A stretch of DNA of 64,000 bases from an uncultured Flammeovirgaceae bacterium. GTDB lineage: Bacteria > Bacteroidota > Bacteroidia > Cytophagales > Cyclobacteriaceae. Where the stretch lies: contig CAKZYA010000003.1 of NCBI GenBank assembly GCA_937883755.1, positions 1 through 64,000 of the forward strand, in the 5' to 3' direction. The stretch's first letter is position 1. Each line of letters opens with the position of its first letter. The translations under genes and the position numbers were made by a program. Under the pieces are notes generated by a model, which searched no databases, was not told the origin of the DNA, and was given only the letters and a program-made list of their open reading frames with translations. Shown here one piece after another: positions 43,295-52,494 of the stretch.

Positions 43295-45679
43295 CTAGAA
43301 TTTAGCAGTCACGGTCAACCCATAGGTGCGCGGCAATCCGAAAGAAGCCGCGTTAAAACCACCCACCCCGTATCCATAGCTGAAGTAAGCTTCATCACTG
43401 AGGTTTTTCCCCCAGAAAAAGACATCTACATGTTGAGAAGTGACGCCCAATCTCGCATTCAGTAGACCATACGCGTCCTGGGTGTAGTCATTGGCTACAT
43501 CCCAGAATATTTCGGATTGATATACATAGTCCAGCGTAGTTTCTAGATTGAATTTCTCGGTGATGGGCAGGATATAGTTGACGTTGACATTTCCGTTGAA
43601 TTCGGGGGAAACGGGCAGTTGATTACCCGACTCATCAATATCCAATGGTTCAAACGTGTTAGGGTCTATTGCCTGGAATATAAAATCAAGAATTTCAGTG
43701 TTCAAATAGCCTAGGTTTAGATTGAAGGTAAGGCCTCGGGCAGCTACCCATTGGCTTTCCATCTCCAAACCATAACTTCTGGATTTTCCAATATTAGCTG
43801 TACCGAAATTAAAACTGTTTGGATCAAGAAGGGTGAATACCTGCTGATTGGTGTAGTTGATTAGAAAGCCAGTCAGATTCAGCTTTATCCTGTTTTCAGC
43901 CAAATTAGACTTGAGCCCTAGCTCGTAGTTTAAGGTGTTTTCCGGGTCAAAAGGAGCATCCTCCGGATTGGTAGTAAAGTAATTGATGCCACCCGGTCGA
44001 TACCCTCGGGCTACATTGGCAAAAAGAAACGTTTGATCATTGGCCTGATAACTCACTGATAATTTGGGAGAGATAGCTGTAAAATCTACCTCTTCCTCAA
44101 AACTACCTTCAGGTATCTCGGGGTTGGTGAATGTGCGGTCTACCTCGGCGGTGACTTGTTCGTAATCAAATCTTAGCCCTCCAGTTACTGTCCATCGCTC
44201 ACTTAACTCATAATCTGCCTGTCCGTAAATCGCCAACCCGTTTTGCACCTGTTCAGTCTGATCCCTTCTCACATAAGGAGCAAGAGGGTCAAAGCTGGCA
44301 TCAGCGCCTACTCGAAGATTTTCGTCTATTTCTTGGTCAAGGCGATAAAGAAATACTCCCCCAGTCCAGTTAAACGAGCCTGATGTGCTCGAGGTCAGCC
44401 TGATTTCTTGGGAAATATTGGCTAACGTGTTACTTCCAAAGGCGGACTGAATGTCAAACTCGGTATAATCAAATTCATCTAGACGTTGCTGATCGGTGTA
44501 TTGGTACGCAGTTACCGAACTTAATGTGAATTGGTCAAAATCATACAGGACAGTGGCTGCCACATTATGCGTGATGACCTGTCGATTGACATCTTCGTTA
44601 AAGCTGGTTCTGTAGAGAGAGTTTTGGAGGATGTCCTGGAAACTATTTTCAGGAGTAGCCAGCATAAAAACATATCCATCAGACTCCCGATCTTGGATGC
44701 TATACTGCAAAGCTAATGAGAGCCGATCGCTGGCTTGAAATTTCAGACGCATATTGGCATCCAATGTCTCCCGATTTTGGAGATCTTTGTCGAGAAAGGT
44801 GTTGGTTACAAATCCATCCCGATTAGTATAGTTGGCATTTCCTCGGAAAAACAGTTTATCCTTAATTATCGGGATGTTGATGCCCAGACCAAATTCGCGG
44901 GCATTTAAATTGCCAACCCCTGCCGTAGCAAATCCACTCCATTCATTTTTCGCCTTTTTACTGGTGATCTTGATTACTCCGGCTAGGGCATTTCGTCCGT
45001 AAAGTGTTCCCTGAGGCCCCCTCAGCACTTCTATTTGTTCTACATCGGTCAGTGATAGCGGGAAAGCGTAGGTAGTGAAGTAGGGCACATCGTCTATGTA
45101 CAAACCGACACTTGGCGTAAAATCTATGGTAGATATACCTCTACTGGCGATTAGGGTAAATGATCCGATAGTTCCGTCATCGTAGGTTCTGAAATTAGGA
45201 GCGATGCTATTAAGCTCCGTAAATTGTTTTACTTGTAGCTGCTCAATCTGTTTAGCTTCCAAAGCCGAAACCGAAGCAGCTGTTTTCTGGATGTTCTGCA
45301 ATCGGCGATCAGCCGTCACAATAATTTCGTTAAGCTGGGATGGCACTTGGGTCAGGGCAAAATCAACCGTCAACGACTCATTGGCTATACTCACCGCTTG
45401 TTGTCTTTTCTCAAATCCCACAAAGGCGACTTCCAGAAAGTATGAGCCTGGCCTTAAGTCAGTAATTTCGTAAGTGCCGTTAGCCTCAGCAATGGCGCCT
45501 TTGGTCGTTTGTAGTATGCGCACGGTAGCTCCCGGTAGCGGCTTTCCTTCTTTATCTTGTACGGTGCCTTTTAAAGTGACCGATTGAGCCGCGACTGATA
45601 GCGTGGCGAGTACCAAGATATTAGCCAAAGCAAATGCAATTAGGTTGCGTGTAGATGAATAATGTAGTAATTTAACCAT
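43295..45679 (-). CDS. TonB-dependent receptor, FyuA-like, with divergent AraC regulator
   Basis: 794 residues. Signal peptide ending in VAAQ, carboxypeptidase-regulatory-like domain (about 33-115), plug with LNEIIVTADRRLQNIQKTAASV, GLYIDDVPYFTTYAFPL and IEVLRGPQGTLYGRNALAG, and a barrel ending in YGLTVTAKF. The plug resembles yersiniabactin-type (FyuA) and related receptors. A divergent AraC-family gene begins 130 bases upstream, a common arrangement for ligand-induced siderophore receptors. It heads an operon with the DoxX, ICMT-like and ABC genes. The substrate is inferred to be a metallophore. Confidence 0.88.
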   Translation of the reverse strand: MVKLLHYSSTRNLIAFALANILVLATLSVAAQSVTLKGTVQDKEGKPLPGATVRILQTTKGAIAEANGTYEITDLRPGSYFLEVAFVGFEKRQQAVSIANESLTVDFALTQVPSQLNEIIVTADRRLQNIQKTAASVSALEAKQIEQLQVKQFTELNSIAPNFRTYDDGTIGSFTLIASRGISTIDFTPSVGLYIDDVPYFTTYAFPLSLTDVEQIEVLRGPQGTLYGRNALAGVIKITSKKAKNEWSGFATAGVGNLNAREFGLGINIPIIKDKLFFRGNANYTNRDGFVTNTFLDKDLQNRETLDANMRLKFQASDRLSLALQYSIQDRESDGYVFMLATPENSFQDILQNSLYRTSFNEDVNRQVITHNVAATVLYDFDQFTLSSVTAYQYTDQQRLDEFDYTEFDIQSAFGSNTLANISQEIRLTSSTSGSFNWTGGVFLYRLDQEIDENLRVGADASFDPLAPYVRRDQTEQVQNGLAIYGQADYELSERWTVTGGLRFDYEQVTAEVDRTFTNPEIPEGSFEEEVDFTAISPKLSVSYQANDQTFLFANVARGYRPGGINYFTTNPEDAPFDPENTLNYELGLKSNLAENRIKLNLTGFLINYTNQQVFTLLDPNSFNFGTANIGKSRSYGLEMESQWVAARGLTFNLNLGYLNTEILDFIFQAIDPNTFEPLDIDESGNQLPVSPEFNGNVNVNYILPITEKFNLETTLDYVYQSEIFWDVANDYTQDAYGLLNARLGVTSQHVDVFFWGKNLSDEAYFSYGYGVGGFNAASFGLPRTYGLTVTAKF

Positions 45680-45809
45680 TTGGTCTAGTTGTTATTTAGA
45701 TTAATTCTAAATAATTGTTATCTTGATGCAAGAATAGCCATAAGACACCCAAACCGTTTACGCAAACCGGATTTTGTTTTTACGAATTTGGGATATCAAC
45801 GAATCCCTC

Positions 45810-46793
45810 ATGAGAACTACCCTAACAACTGACGACCTCGCCGAAATCATTCATGACCAAGCTTACCCACAAAACTTCGCCGCTGACTGTGGGCTATCCG
45901 AGAATGTGATTAACACCCGCTACAAAGGCACCCAAGCGCATATTCAAGAGGTTCATTTTGATGGGGTAATGATTCATCATGGTCACTACTCATTTCAGGA
46001 TGACTTTACTATCGTAGGTGGTTTTGACCAACCTATGTTAGAAATGCATTTTAATCTAATGGGTCGCTCAGGAGGGCAGACTACTGGCTTCCGTGAAGAG
46101 ATCTTTGTCGAAGATGGAGAACATGCTATCATCTACATGCCTGAGCCTACCGGACGCTTTCATTTTGAAGCGAATATGCGTTTGGAAGCAGTGGAAATCT
46201 GTTTCACCCCTCAGTATTTTCAGCGCTTTCATAACCAGACCTGTCAGATTATTGACCAGTTTATGGAGTCCATAGAAAAGCAGCAACCGCTTCGTATGCC
46301 GAACAATGGAAAAATAGATCCACTAATGCAGCATACGGTACAGCAGCTCGTCCAGAACCCTTTCCAGGGATCAGTACGGCGCTTGTATATAGAAGCGAAG
46401 GTATTGGAACTCTTATCTATTCAATTAGCCTCTTTTGAGAAGTTAATGGGAGGCTGTCACTGTGGCCAAACCTCCGAACCCGATCAGGAAAAACTCTATC
46501 ATGCCAAAAAGCTGCTGGAGGAGCGACTACACAATCCGCCTACTATTTATGAGCTATCCCACTTGGTAAGCCTTAATGAGTTTAAGCTTAAAAAAGGGTT
46601 TAAGGCACTATTTGGGAATACTATATTTGGGTATTTAACTGACTACCGGCTAGGCTTTGCCCGCCAATACTTACTAGAAACCGATAAACCCATCGCCGAT
46701 ATTTCTGATATGATTGGCTACAGCCAGCAGCAACACTTTAGCACCGCGTTTAAACGAAAATACGGAATTACACCTCGTGATTTGAGGAGGTGA
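45810..46793 (+). CDS. AraC-family transcriptional regulator
   Basis: 327 residues. An N-terminal cupin-like sensing part (about 1-215) is followed by the AraC double helix-turn-helix (about 230-327, with IYELSHLVSLNEFKLKKGFK and ISDMIGYSQQQHFSTAFKR). GGCHCGQ just before the HTH is unusual and could bind metal or respond to redox. Its divergence from a siderophore-type receptor suggests it activates that operon. ATG 45810 is preferred over an in-frame TTG 36 bases earlier. Confidence 0.88.
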   Translation: MRTTLTTDDLAEIIHDQAYPQNFAADCGLSENVINTRYKGTQAHIQEVHFDGVMIHHGHYSFQDDFTIVGGFDQPMLEMHFNLMGRSGGQTTGFREEIFVEDGEHAIIYMPEPTGRFHFEANMRLEAVEICFTPQYFQRFHNQTCQIIDQFMESIEKQQPLRMPNNGKIDPLMQHTVQQLVQNPFQGSVRRLYIEAKVLELLSIQLASFEKLMGGCHCGQTSEPDQEKLYHAKKLLEERLHNPPTIYELSHLVSLNEFKLKKGFKALFGNTIFGYLTDYRLGFARQYLLETDKPIADISDMIGYSQQQHFSTAFKRKYGITPRDLRR

Positions 46794-46834
46794 GCTTTGT
46801 ATAAATTCAACTTTTGCCATTGGGGTGCCCACTG

Positions 46835-46930
46835 TCACTCATCTTCTTAATCTTTGCCGAATCCTAATTTGATGGTCTGGAAAATCCGCTAAGGCAGCAA
46901 ACTATCAGCAAAATCACCTCTTTGAAGTAG
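46835..46930 (+). pseudogene. Relic of the 3' end of a second DUF5916 gene
   Basis: In one frame this stretch reads SLIFLIFAES, stop, FDGLENPLRQQTISK, ITSLK, stop. It aligns without gaps to the C-terminus of the DUF5916 gene at 36.7-36.8 kb (SFIYLVFNDT, then IDGLENPLEEQQFISKITFL). The rest of that paralogue is missing; the AraC gene ends 41 bases upstream. This marks a deletion or rearrangement endpoint. Confidence 0.75.
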
Positions 46931-46946
46931 TTTTGACAGACACGAT

Positions 46947-47531
46947 TTACCAAAATTTATTTTCCAACATAGAAAGTAGCGACATGCCAGCGGCCGCTCC
47001 CGAAATAAAGAGATTCCATTCCCGATGTTTTGCGCCAATAACATTCAGGAAGAGAAAGGATACACTGACAATAGCCAGTACCACTAGCAGCTGTCCGAGT
47101 TCAATACCAATATTAAAACCCAGTAAGGGTATTAGAATAGTAGTTGGATCCATGAGTAGTGCCTTGAAGTAATTAGAAAAGTCCATACCGTGAATGATGC
47201 CGAAGAACAAAGCCATTGCGTAGTTTCTCCCCATTTTTTTAGGTGTTTCAGCGGAATTTGAACCTAATACGTTATTAAGGGCAGTAATAAATATGGTGGT
47301 AGGGATCAGGAATTTGATAATGTTGGAAGGAATTGTGAAGATGTCTAGCGAGGCAAGGACCAATGCGACGCTGTGACCGATGGTAAACGCAGTGACTAGG
47401 ATGAGAATATTTCTCCATTGTTGGATACGGTAGATGGCACAGAGGGCTATTAGAAAAAGGATATGGTCGTAGCCGGCCAGATCGGAGATATGCTGGAAAC
47501 CTAGCTTGAGGTAAAATTGAAACGGATGCAT
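46947..47531 (-). CDS. HupE/UreJ-like membrane protein
   Basis: 194 residues with about six membrane helices. Family motifs: LAGYDHILFL, TAFTIGHSVAL, FFGIIHGMDFSN and FNIGIELGQL. HupE/UreJ members are secondary transporters for nickel or cobalt in some bacteria, and the conserved His/Asp pairs in membrane segments fit metal passage. It is followed upstream in the operon by a DUF6702 protein with a one-base gap. The metal is not defined by sequence. Confidence 0.85.
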   Translation of the reverse strand: MHPFQFYLKLGFQHISDLAGYDHILFLIALCAIYRIQQWRNILILVTAFTIGHSVALVLASLDIFTIPSNIIKFLIPTTIFITALNNVLGSNSAETPKKMGRNYAMALFFGIIHGMDFSNYFKALLMDPTTILIPLLGFNIGIELGQLLVVLAIVSVSFLFLNVIGAKHREWNLFISGAAAGMSLLSMLENKFW

Positions 47532-47532
47532 A

Positions 47533-48051
47533 TCAGAATGCCAGTTGGTGAACTGCGGTTTTTTTATTGAGCATCAGGCTTTTAGATTCTCCTCGGGCGT
47601 GGACGTAAACGATGTTGTTTTGATCGAAGAACAGGTCGGTGAAAACTGCATTTTTGATTTCCAATGACGCTAATGGCGGACGTTGCTGGTGCTCGAAGTA
47701 GACCCACAAAGCGGTGTTATCCCCTTCACCGCTTAATTTCTTATGTTTAATTTGCAGGTCTACTAGCTGACCGTTGACCTTTACGTAGAAAAATCGGTTC
47801 AGATAGTCGAGCAACATCGGGTTTGCTTGGGCTGACTCCTGGGGTTGGCAAAAAGCCAGCTCATTACTGTAGGGATCAAAAACGATAGCTTCGTTCACAT
47901 CGGTTAGAAAGAGCTTGAGATTGATAGTCAGCATCTGTTTATCAGACAAATATTCAATCTCGCACAGCGACAACCTCAGAGGGTGAGCTATCGCCGTGAT
48001 GGCTGGTCCTAATAACCCCACTAGAATGAATACAAATAATAATCGGTGCAA
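47533..48051 (-). CDS. DUF6702-type exported protein
   Basis: 172 residues with a signal peptide ending in AIAHP. A single beta-rich domain follows: HPLRLSLCEIEY near the N-terminus, then alternating strands up to SLMLNKKTAVHQLAF. The mature start with His-Pro and the neighbouring HupE/UreJ gene are a usual Bacteroidota pairing. The role is unknown; a periplasmic partner of the membrane transporter is plausible. Confidence 0.75.
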   Translation of the reverse strand: MHRLLFVFILVGLLGPAITAIAHPLRLSLCEIEYLSDKQMLTINLKLFLTDVNEAIVFDPYSNELAFCQPQESAQANPMLLDYLNRFFYVKVNGQLVDLQIKHKKLSGEGDNTALWVYFEHQQRPPLASLEIKNAVFTDLFFDQNNIVYVHARGESKSLMLNKKTAVHQLAF

Positions 48052-48069
48052 AACCTAAAAATTGATCAC

Positions 48070-49356
48070 TCAGGAAGATGCACCGGATTGTATCTGTTCG
48101 GCAACCGCCTGAACCTCTTTGAAGACCCGAATTAAATTACCACCCCAGATTTTCTCAATCTCTTCTTCCGTGTACCCCCGTTTCACCAGTTCTACCGTAA
48201 TATTCATCACTTCACTGGCATCAAATACCCCCTCAATTCCTCCACCTCCATCAAAATCACAACCAATACCGACGTGATCAATGCCCGCTATCTTAGCAAT
48301 ATGATCAATGTGATCGGCAACGTGTTCTACCATGGCTGGAGGGTTCGGGTATTTCTCGTTGAGTTCCTGAAAGGATTGCCGAAGGGCTGCTCGTTCTTCG
48401 TCAGTCATTTCACTGATTGCTGTCATGGTAGCTCGTAACTCGGCTACCGCAGAATCTCGCTGCGGGTTAGGCGGGGCTTCCCGAAGATAATCGGCAAGCA
48501 TGGTGAGTTGTACCACCCCGCCGTTTTCTGCCATAAGCTTCAACATTTCATCCGTCATATTACGCTCGTGATTGGTCACGGCCCGGGCATTGGAGTGACT
48601 AGCAATAATTGGGGCTTTGGATAGAGCAATGGCATCGTAGAATACACTGTCATTACCGTGAGAAACATCGACCATTATACCCAAACGGTTCATCTCCTTC
48701 ACCACTTCTTCGCCAAAAGTACTGATCCCCCCGTGTTCGGGTCCATCCGGATCAGTAGCCGAATCGGCTAAATCGTTGTTAGCTGAATGCACCAGCGTAA
48801 TATAGCGTACTCCTTTGTCGAAGTACTCGGCAACGTTAGAAATATCCTGGCCAATAGGATAGCCATTTTCAATACCGATATAAATCGCTCGTTTACCCGC
48901 TTTTTCCAGTGTATAAGCATCATCGGGGTTGACAGCTAGTCCAACAATATCAGAATTCTTTTCAGTAGAAGTTACGATGGAATCGATCATTTGCAGACAC
49001 AGCGCTTTGGCGCGGGTGTTACCGTCGTCATCTCGGATGTCTTGGGCTACAAATGCCGCAAAGAAAATGGCATCCAACCCGCCTTCAATCATCCGGGGAT
49101 AGTCCACCTTGGAGCCCGTTTCTCGAGGATCATGTCGTTCGGCCATATCGAAACCTGGCTCAATCATACGCAAGGGAGTGTCGGCGTGCGTATCAAGGGT
49201 GAGCACTCGCTTGTGGATGGCAAGCGCCCTTTGGGTCAATTCTTCTTCGGTTTCCTCTTCTGCCTCAGGGGCAGTCTGTTTGGCGGTACAACCGAATAAC
49301 AATAGCACGAATAGAAGCGAAAACACAGGATAATTCCTAAGTGAGGTATAAGACAT
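48070..49356 (-). CDS. Membrane dipeptidase (peptidase M19) lipoprotein
   Basis: 428 residues. Lipobox LFGC (Cys about residue 23). Zinc-ligand motifs of renal-dipeptidase-like enzymes: LDTHADTP (HxD), YIGIENGYP (Glu), VDVSHGNDS and IIASHSNARAV (His), and VGIGCDFDGG near the C-terminus. It hydrolyses dipeptides, probably including D-amino-acid ones, at the cell surface or periplasm. It is followed by the DUF6702 and HupE-like genes on the same strand (18-base gap). Confidence 0.92.
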   Translation of the reverse strand: MSYTSLRNYPVFSLLFVLLLFGCTAKQTAPEAEEETEEELTQRALAIHKRVLTLDTHADTPLRMIEPGFDMAERHDPRETGSKVDYPRMIEGGLDAIFFAAFVAQDIRDDDGNTRAKALCLQMIDSIVTSTEKNSDIVGLAVNPDDAYTLEKAGKRAIYIGIENGYPIGQDISNVAEYFDKGVRYITLVHSANNDLADSATDPDGPEHGGISTFGEEVVKEMNRLGIMVDVSHGNDSVFYDAIALSKAPIIASHSNARAVTNHERNMTDEMLKLMAENGGVVQLTMLADYLREAPPNPQRDSAVAELRATMTAISEMTDEERAALRQSFQELNEKYPNPPAMVEHVADHIDHIAKIAGIDHVGIGCDFDGGGGIEGVFDASEVMNITVELVKRGYTEEEIEKIWGGNLIRVFKEVQAVAEQIQSGASS

Positions 49357-49715
49357 AGATGTTAGATTAGGGAAGGACTTAATTTTGGTAGTTAGTATGT
49401 GGACTTAATTGTATTGATGAAAAGTATCTATAATACAAGAAAATGAAAACAAAATTTTTTATTCGATCGAAATTGCCAGATAAAATTTTAAATATCTTGC
49501 TCAGTGCAATTTATAAAAAAAGGAGAAAAGAATAAGGTTATTGGAGATTTATTAGCAGGAAGGGCAAAGAGTAAGGTGGGGAAACATATATCCCCACCTT
49601 ACTCTTTACTCATAATTCTGCGCTCACCGTTAAGATGAAAAACTACAATCACTATTCATGAAATAAGACCAAGACCAAAGTAGCTGAAACAACTTATTCA
49701 CAATTACAAAAAGAA
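49357..49715. other. Intergenic region with promoter area and large inverted repeat
   Basis: 359 bases between two minus-strand genes. The part near 49360-49520 should carry the promoter of the dipeptidase operon but shows no operator palindrome. A 17-base inverted repeat (49566-49607) lies downstream of the TonB receptor gene. No coding frame with family character is present. Confidence 0.5.
49566..49607 (-). terminator. Perfect 17-bp inverted repeat, probable terminator of the TonB receptor gene
   Basis: Arms AAAGAGTAAGGTGGGGA and its exact complement flank an eight-base loop. It lies 109 bases past the stop codon of the receptor gene on the minus strand. No long T run follows, so it could be a terminator without U tract or a repeat element. 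Confidence 0.5.
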
Positions 49716-51887
49716 TTAAATACTAAGCTTTATTCCCCCGTTGACCACGAATCCATCTACCGGAGCGTAAATGTCTCGGAATATTGGGTCAGTCACCGGA
49801 CCAGTAAATATGGTATCAAAACGGGTCTGGCGGGTGTCCAAAAAGTTCTCAAAGTTAAGGAACAGCGAAAAACGAGAGAATACTTTCTCCATCATCAGCC
49901 CGCAAATCCAATAAGACTGCCCAGTAGTCCCGTCGGAAAGGGGTTGGGGGCTGAAGTAGTAGGCTTCCAAACCGATACGTCCCTTGCCGTGTACCTCGTA
50001 GACCAGTACGTTGTTGAGCCGATGCCGAGCGGTTAGTGGCAGCGGAGTTACTTCATCGCCGAAGTGCCGTTTCACATCGGCGAGGGTGTAGCCAATAAAC
50101 AGTTTGAACTGCTGGTACTGCAATTTGAGATTAGTCTCCATTCCTCGGGACAATACATAGCCATCCGCGTTGCGAAAAGAATAAAACCCCTCTGAAGTGT
50201 GGGTGAGCAACAATGGATCGGTCAGTTGGGTGATGAAAAATAAATGGTTGACCGAAAAAGCCACCTGATCCTGAAATAGTCCAGTTCGGTAGTTTATATC
50301 CCAGTTCCCTCCGATGGATCGCTCTAGCATGGTAGATTCCGTGATGATAGGTAGCACTTGTTGGAACTGTCGTTCCTCGGCCTCTTCGGTGAAAATAGAC
50401 GGAGTTTTATAGCCTAGTCCGCCGCCCAGACGGGAGGTGAGTTGAGGCGATACCTTCAGCAAAGCGGAAATTCGGGGAAGCGCCACCCACCCGTAATCTA
50501 CCACATAATCTCCCCTTAACCCGGCTTCTAGCGTGAACTGCTCGGAGAATAAGTAGGTACTCTGTACGAATCCCCCGGCAATGGTCTGATCCTGATCTCG
50601 GTCTTGAACGAAAGACGATGTTTCCCGGAACCGGTCGGTCCACAGATTCAATCCGGTAATCCACTCAAACTTATCGGTGCTAACCTGATAATTTATTTCG
50701 GAAAAAGATGCCAACTGGTATCCGGTAAAGCGGTAGTCCGGAACTTCAATATCGCGATCAAATACATTGAAACTACTTTTGAAAACTAAGGATTGATGCT
50801 CATTGAAACGATGGGTTAGAGAAAGCTGACTGGTCGTTCTTCGGGTATCGTTACGCTCAAAATAGCGGTTGGGGTTTTCGGCAGGCTCCTCGATGTATTG
50901 CAAGTCGCCGCCCAGTCGGTCTTCGGTGCTTAGATTGAGTCCTAGGCTCACTTCCGTCGCTTCACTGGGGTACCAGTAGAGTATGGGATTCAGCGTATAC
51001 CGCTCGAACTGGGGAATGGCGGTGAGTCCTATATCTGCCGGGTCGTAGGGAGCATTACTGTTGCGGGAAGCAAATACAGTGAGGCCGTATTTCTTCCACT
51101 TTTTACCGTAAAAGCCGCTTAGATCTAAGCCCCCGGCCGAAGTGAGATTAACCATAAAATCGGTCACCCGCTCATCGGCGGGGCGGCGGGAAATCAGGTT
51201 AATTAAACCAGCAATGGCTCCGCCTCCGTAGAGCGTAGACGCACTCCCTTTGATCACCTCTACCTGCTGTAAATCCAAGGGAGGAATTTGCATAATACTC
51301 AACCCCCCGGAGAATCCGGCGTACAATGGAAATCCATTGCGGAGCAACTGGGTGTACCTTCCCTCCAGTCCCTGAATACGGATGCTGGAGTTAGCCGAAG
51401 TAGCGGACGTTTGCTGGGTTTGGATACCGGTGCTTTCGTTGAGGAGCATCCGAATATCACCAGGTTTCATATTAGCTTTTTCGGCCAGTTCCTCGCCAGC
51501 GATGATCTCCACTCGGGTAGGTACATCCGCGATGGTACGACTACTTCGGGTAGAGGTTACCGTAATCTCTTCCAGTTCCTCTTCATGGGAGTGCAATTCT
51601 ACTGTGCGGGTTTGACCATCATCCTCGGGAAACTGGAGAGTGATGGATTGATCTTCGTAACCCACAAACCGAAAAACGATCTGTACCGAGCCGTTGGGAA
51701 GGTTGTCGAACTGTACTTGGCCATTGACATCGGCTACCTGTCCTTGAGGGTCACCTTTAATTTGAGCGGTAGCTCCCACTAATGGTTCTTGGCTGTGGTG
51801 ATCTTTCACGATAGCCGTGAATCGATGTTGAGCCCATAAGCTCCCGGATAGGCCGATCAGGCAGAGCCCTACTATTATTTTTTTCAT
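49716..51887 (-). CDS. TonB-dependent receptor beside Cys/His-rich secreted protein
   Basis: 723 residues. Signal peptide ending in LWAQ, carboxypeptidase-regulatory-like domain (about 22-100), a short acidic/His linker (LHSHEEELEEITVTSTRSS), plug with VEIIAGEELAEKANMKPGD, IRIQGLEGRYTQLLRNGFP and VEVIKGSASTLYGGGAIAG, and a compact barrel ending in NGGIKLSI. The plug resembles CirA/BtuB-like colicin or metal-complex receptors. A half-palindrome (TTGCAATAAG near 51932) lies upstream but is not a full operator. The neighbouring Cys/His-rich protein suggests metal uptake. Confidence 0.86.
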   Translation of the reverse strand: MKKIIVGLCLIGLSGSLWAQHRFTAIVKDHHSQEPLVGATAQIKGDPQGQVADVNGQVQFDNLPNGSVQIVFRFVGYEDQSITLQFPEDDGQTRTVELHSHEEELEEITVTSTRSSRTIADVPTRVEIIAGEELAEKANMKPGDIRMLLNESTGIQTQQTSATSANSSIRIQGLEGRYTQLLRNGFPLYAGFSGGLSIMQIPPLDLQQVEVIKGSASTLYGGGAIAGLINLISRRPADERVTDFMVNLTSAGGLDLSGFYGKKWKKYGLTVFASRNSNAPYDPADIGLTAIPQFERYTLNPILYWYPSEATEVSLGLNLSTEDRLGGDLQYIEEPAENPNRYFERNDTRRTTSQLSLTHRFNEHQSLVFKSSFNVFDRDIEVPDYRFTGYQLASFSEINYQVSTDKFEWITGLNLWTDRFRETSSFVQDRDQDQTIAGGFVQSTYLFSEQFTLEAGLRGDYVVDYGWVALPRISALLKVSPQLTSRLGGGLGYKTPSIFTEEAEERQFQQVLPIITESTMLERSIGGNWDINYRTGLFQDQVAFSVNHLFFITQLTDPLLLTHTSEGFYSFRNADGYVLSRGMETNLKLQYQQFKLFIGYTLADVKRHFGDEVTPLPLTARHRLNNVLVYEVHGKGRIGLEAYYFSPQPLSDGTTGQSYWICGLMMEKVFSRFSLFLNFENFLDTRQTRFDTIFTGPVTDPIFRDIYAPVDGFVVNGGIKLSI

Positions 51888-52072
51888 GGTATAATCAATA
51901 AAAATGAGTGTTCACCCTCAGGTGAAGAAAAATTGCAATAAGAATGTATGAGCACTCCGAATCGATGACCTGCGGATAGCCACAAGTATCAGTAGCATGA
52001 CAGCATAATCCTCTAGCGACTTCCGAATTAGGATTGATCGTTAGTGGTAGGGTAATGAAGCTGACGAATTAC

Positions 52073-52432
52073 TTATGAGTGCAGGGAAGGTGAGATAGAC
52101 TGGGGCGGCTGCCACACTGGGGATAACCAAGCCGATGCCCAATGAGACATTACAAAAAAAGAGGTGGCCTGATCGGGCGCTAAAGGCATAGCCTTTTGGG
52201 ATAAAAAAGTAGATAGACTGGCTACAAAGCCACTGCAATTCCCACAAAGCACGAATGGGGAGCAGTTTTGATCTTGAGCGTCAGAAGGATATTCTGAAGA
52301 ATCATGATCGTGATGATGCTCTGCCGCAGTATCGGAACAGGGGTCATCAAAGCAGAGGTCATCTTCCCAACAGCAGGGGGCAATTGACAAATAAAGCACC
52401 CAGAGAGAATATGTGAAGATTAGCACCCGCAT
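52073..52432 (-). CDS. Small Cys/His-rich secreted protein (DUF2946-like)
   Basis: 119 residues with a hydrophobic leader. The mature part has CCWEDDLCFDDPC, HHHDHDSSE, NCSPFVLCGNCSG and a C-terminal WQPPQ. The order His cluster, CxxC, hydrophobic patch and Trp-x-Pro-Pro resembles the protein at 6.7 kb. It is encoded 185 bases ahead of the TonB receptor on the same strand. Binding of zinc or copper is likely from composition alone; no family is firmly recognised. Confidence 0.6.
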   Translation of the reverse strand: MRVLIFTYSLWVLYLSIAPCCWEDDLCFDDPCSDTAAEHHHDHDSSEYPSDAQDQNCSPFVLCGNCSGFVASLSTFLSQKAMPLAPDQATSFFVMSHWASAWLSPVWQPPQSISPSLHS

Positions 52433-52494
52433 TGAGCAAAAGTAAAATAGGAAACAGTAGGGTACAAATGTTACGCTGGTTTTGTAAGCACTGT

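Noticed and set aside
51930-51945. Seventh Zur-like operator ahead of the TonB receptor at 49.7-51.9 kb
   Set aside because: Only one arm (TTGCAAT) is present; the other does not match, so it is not counted.
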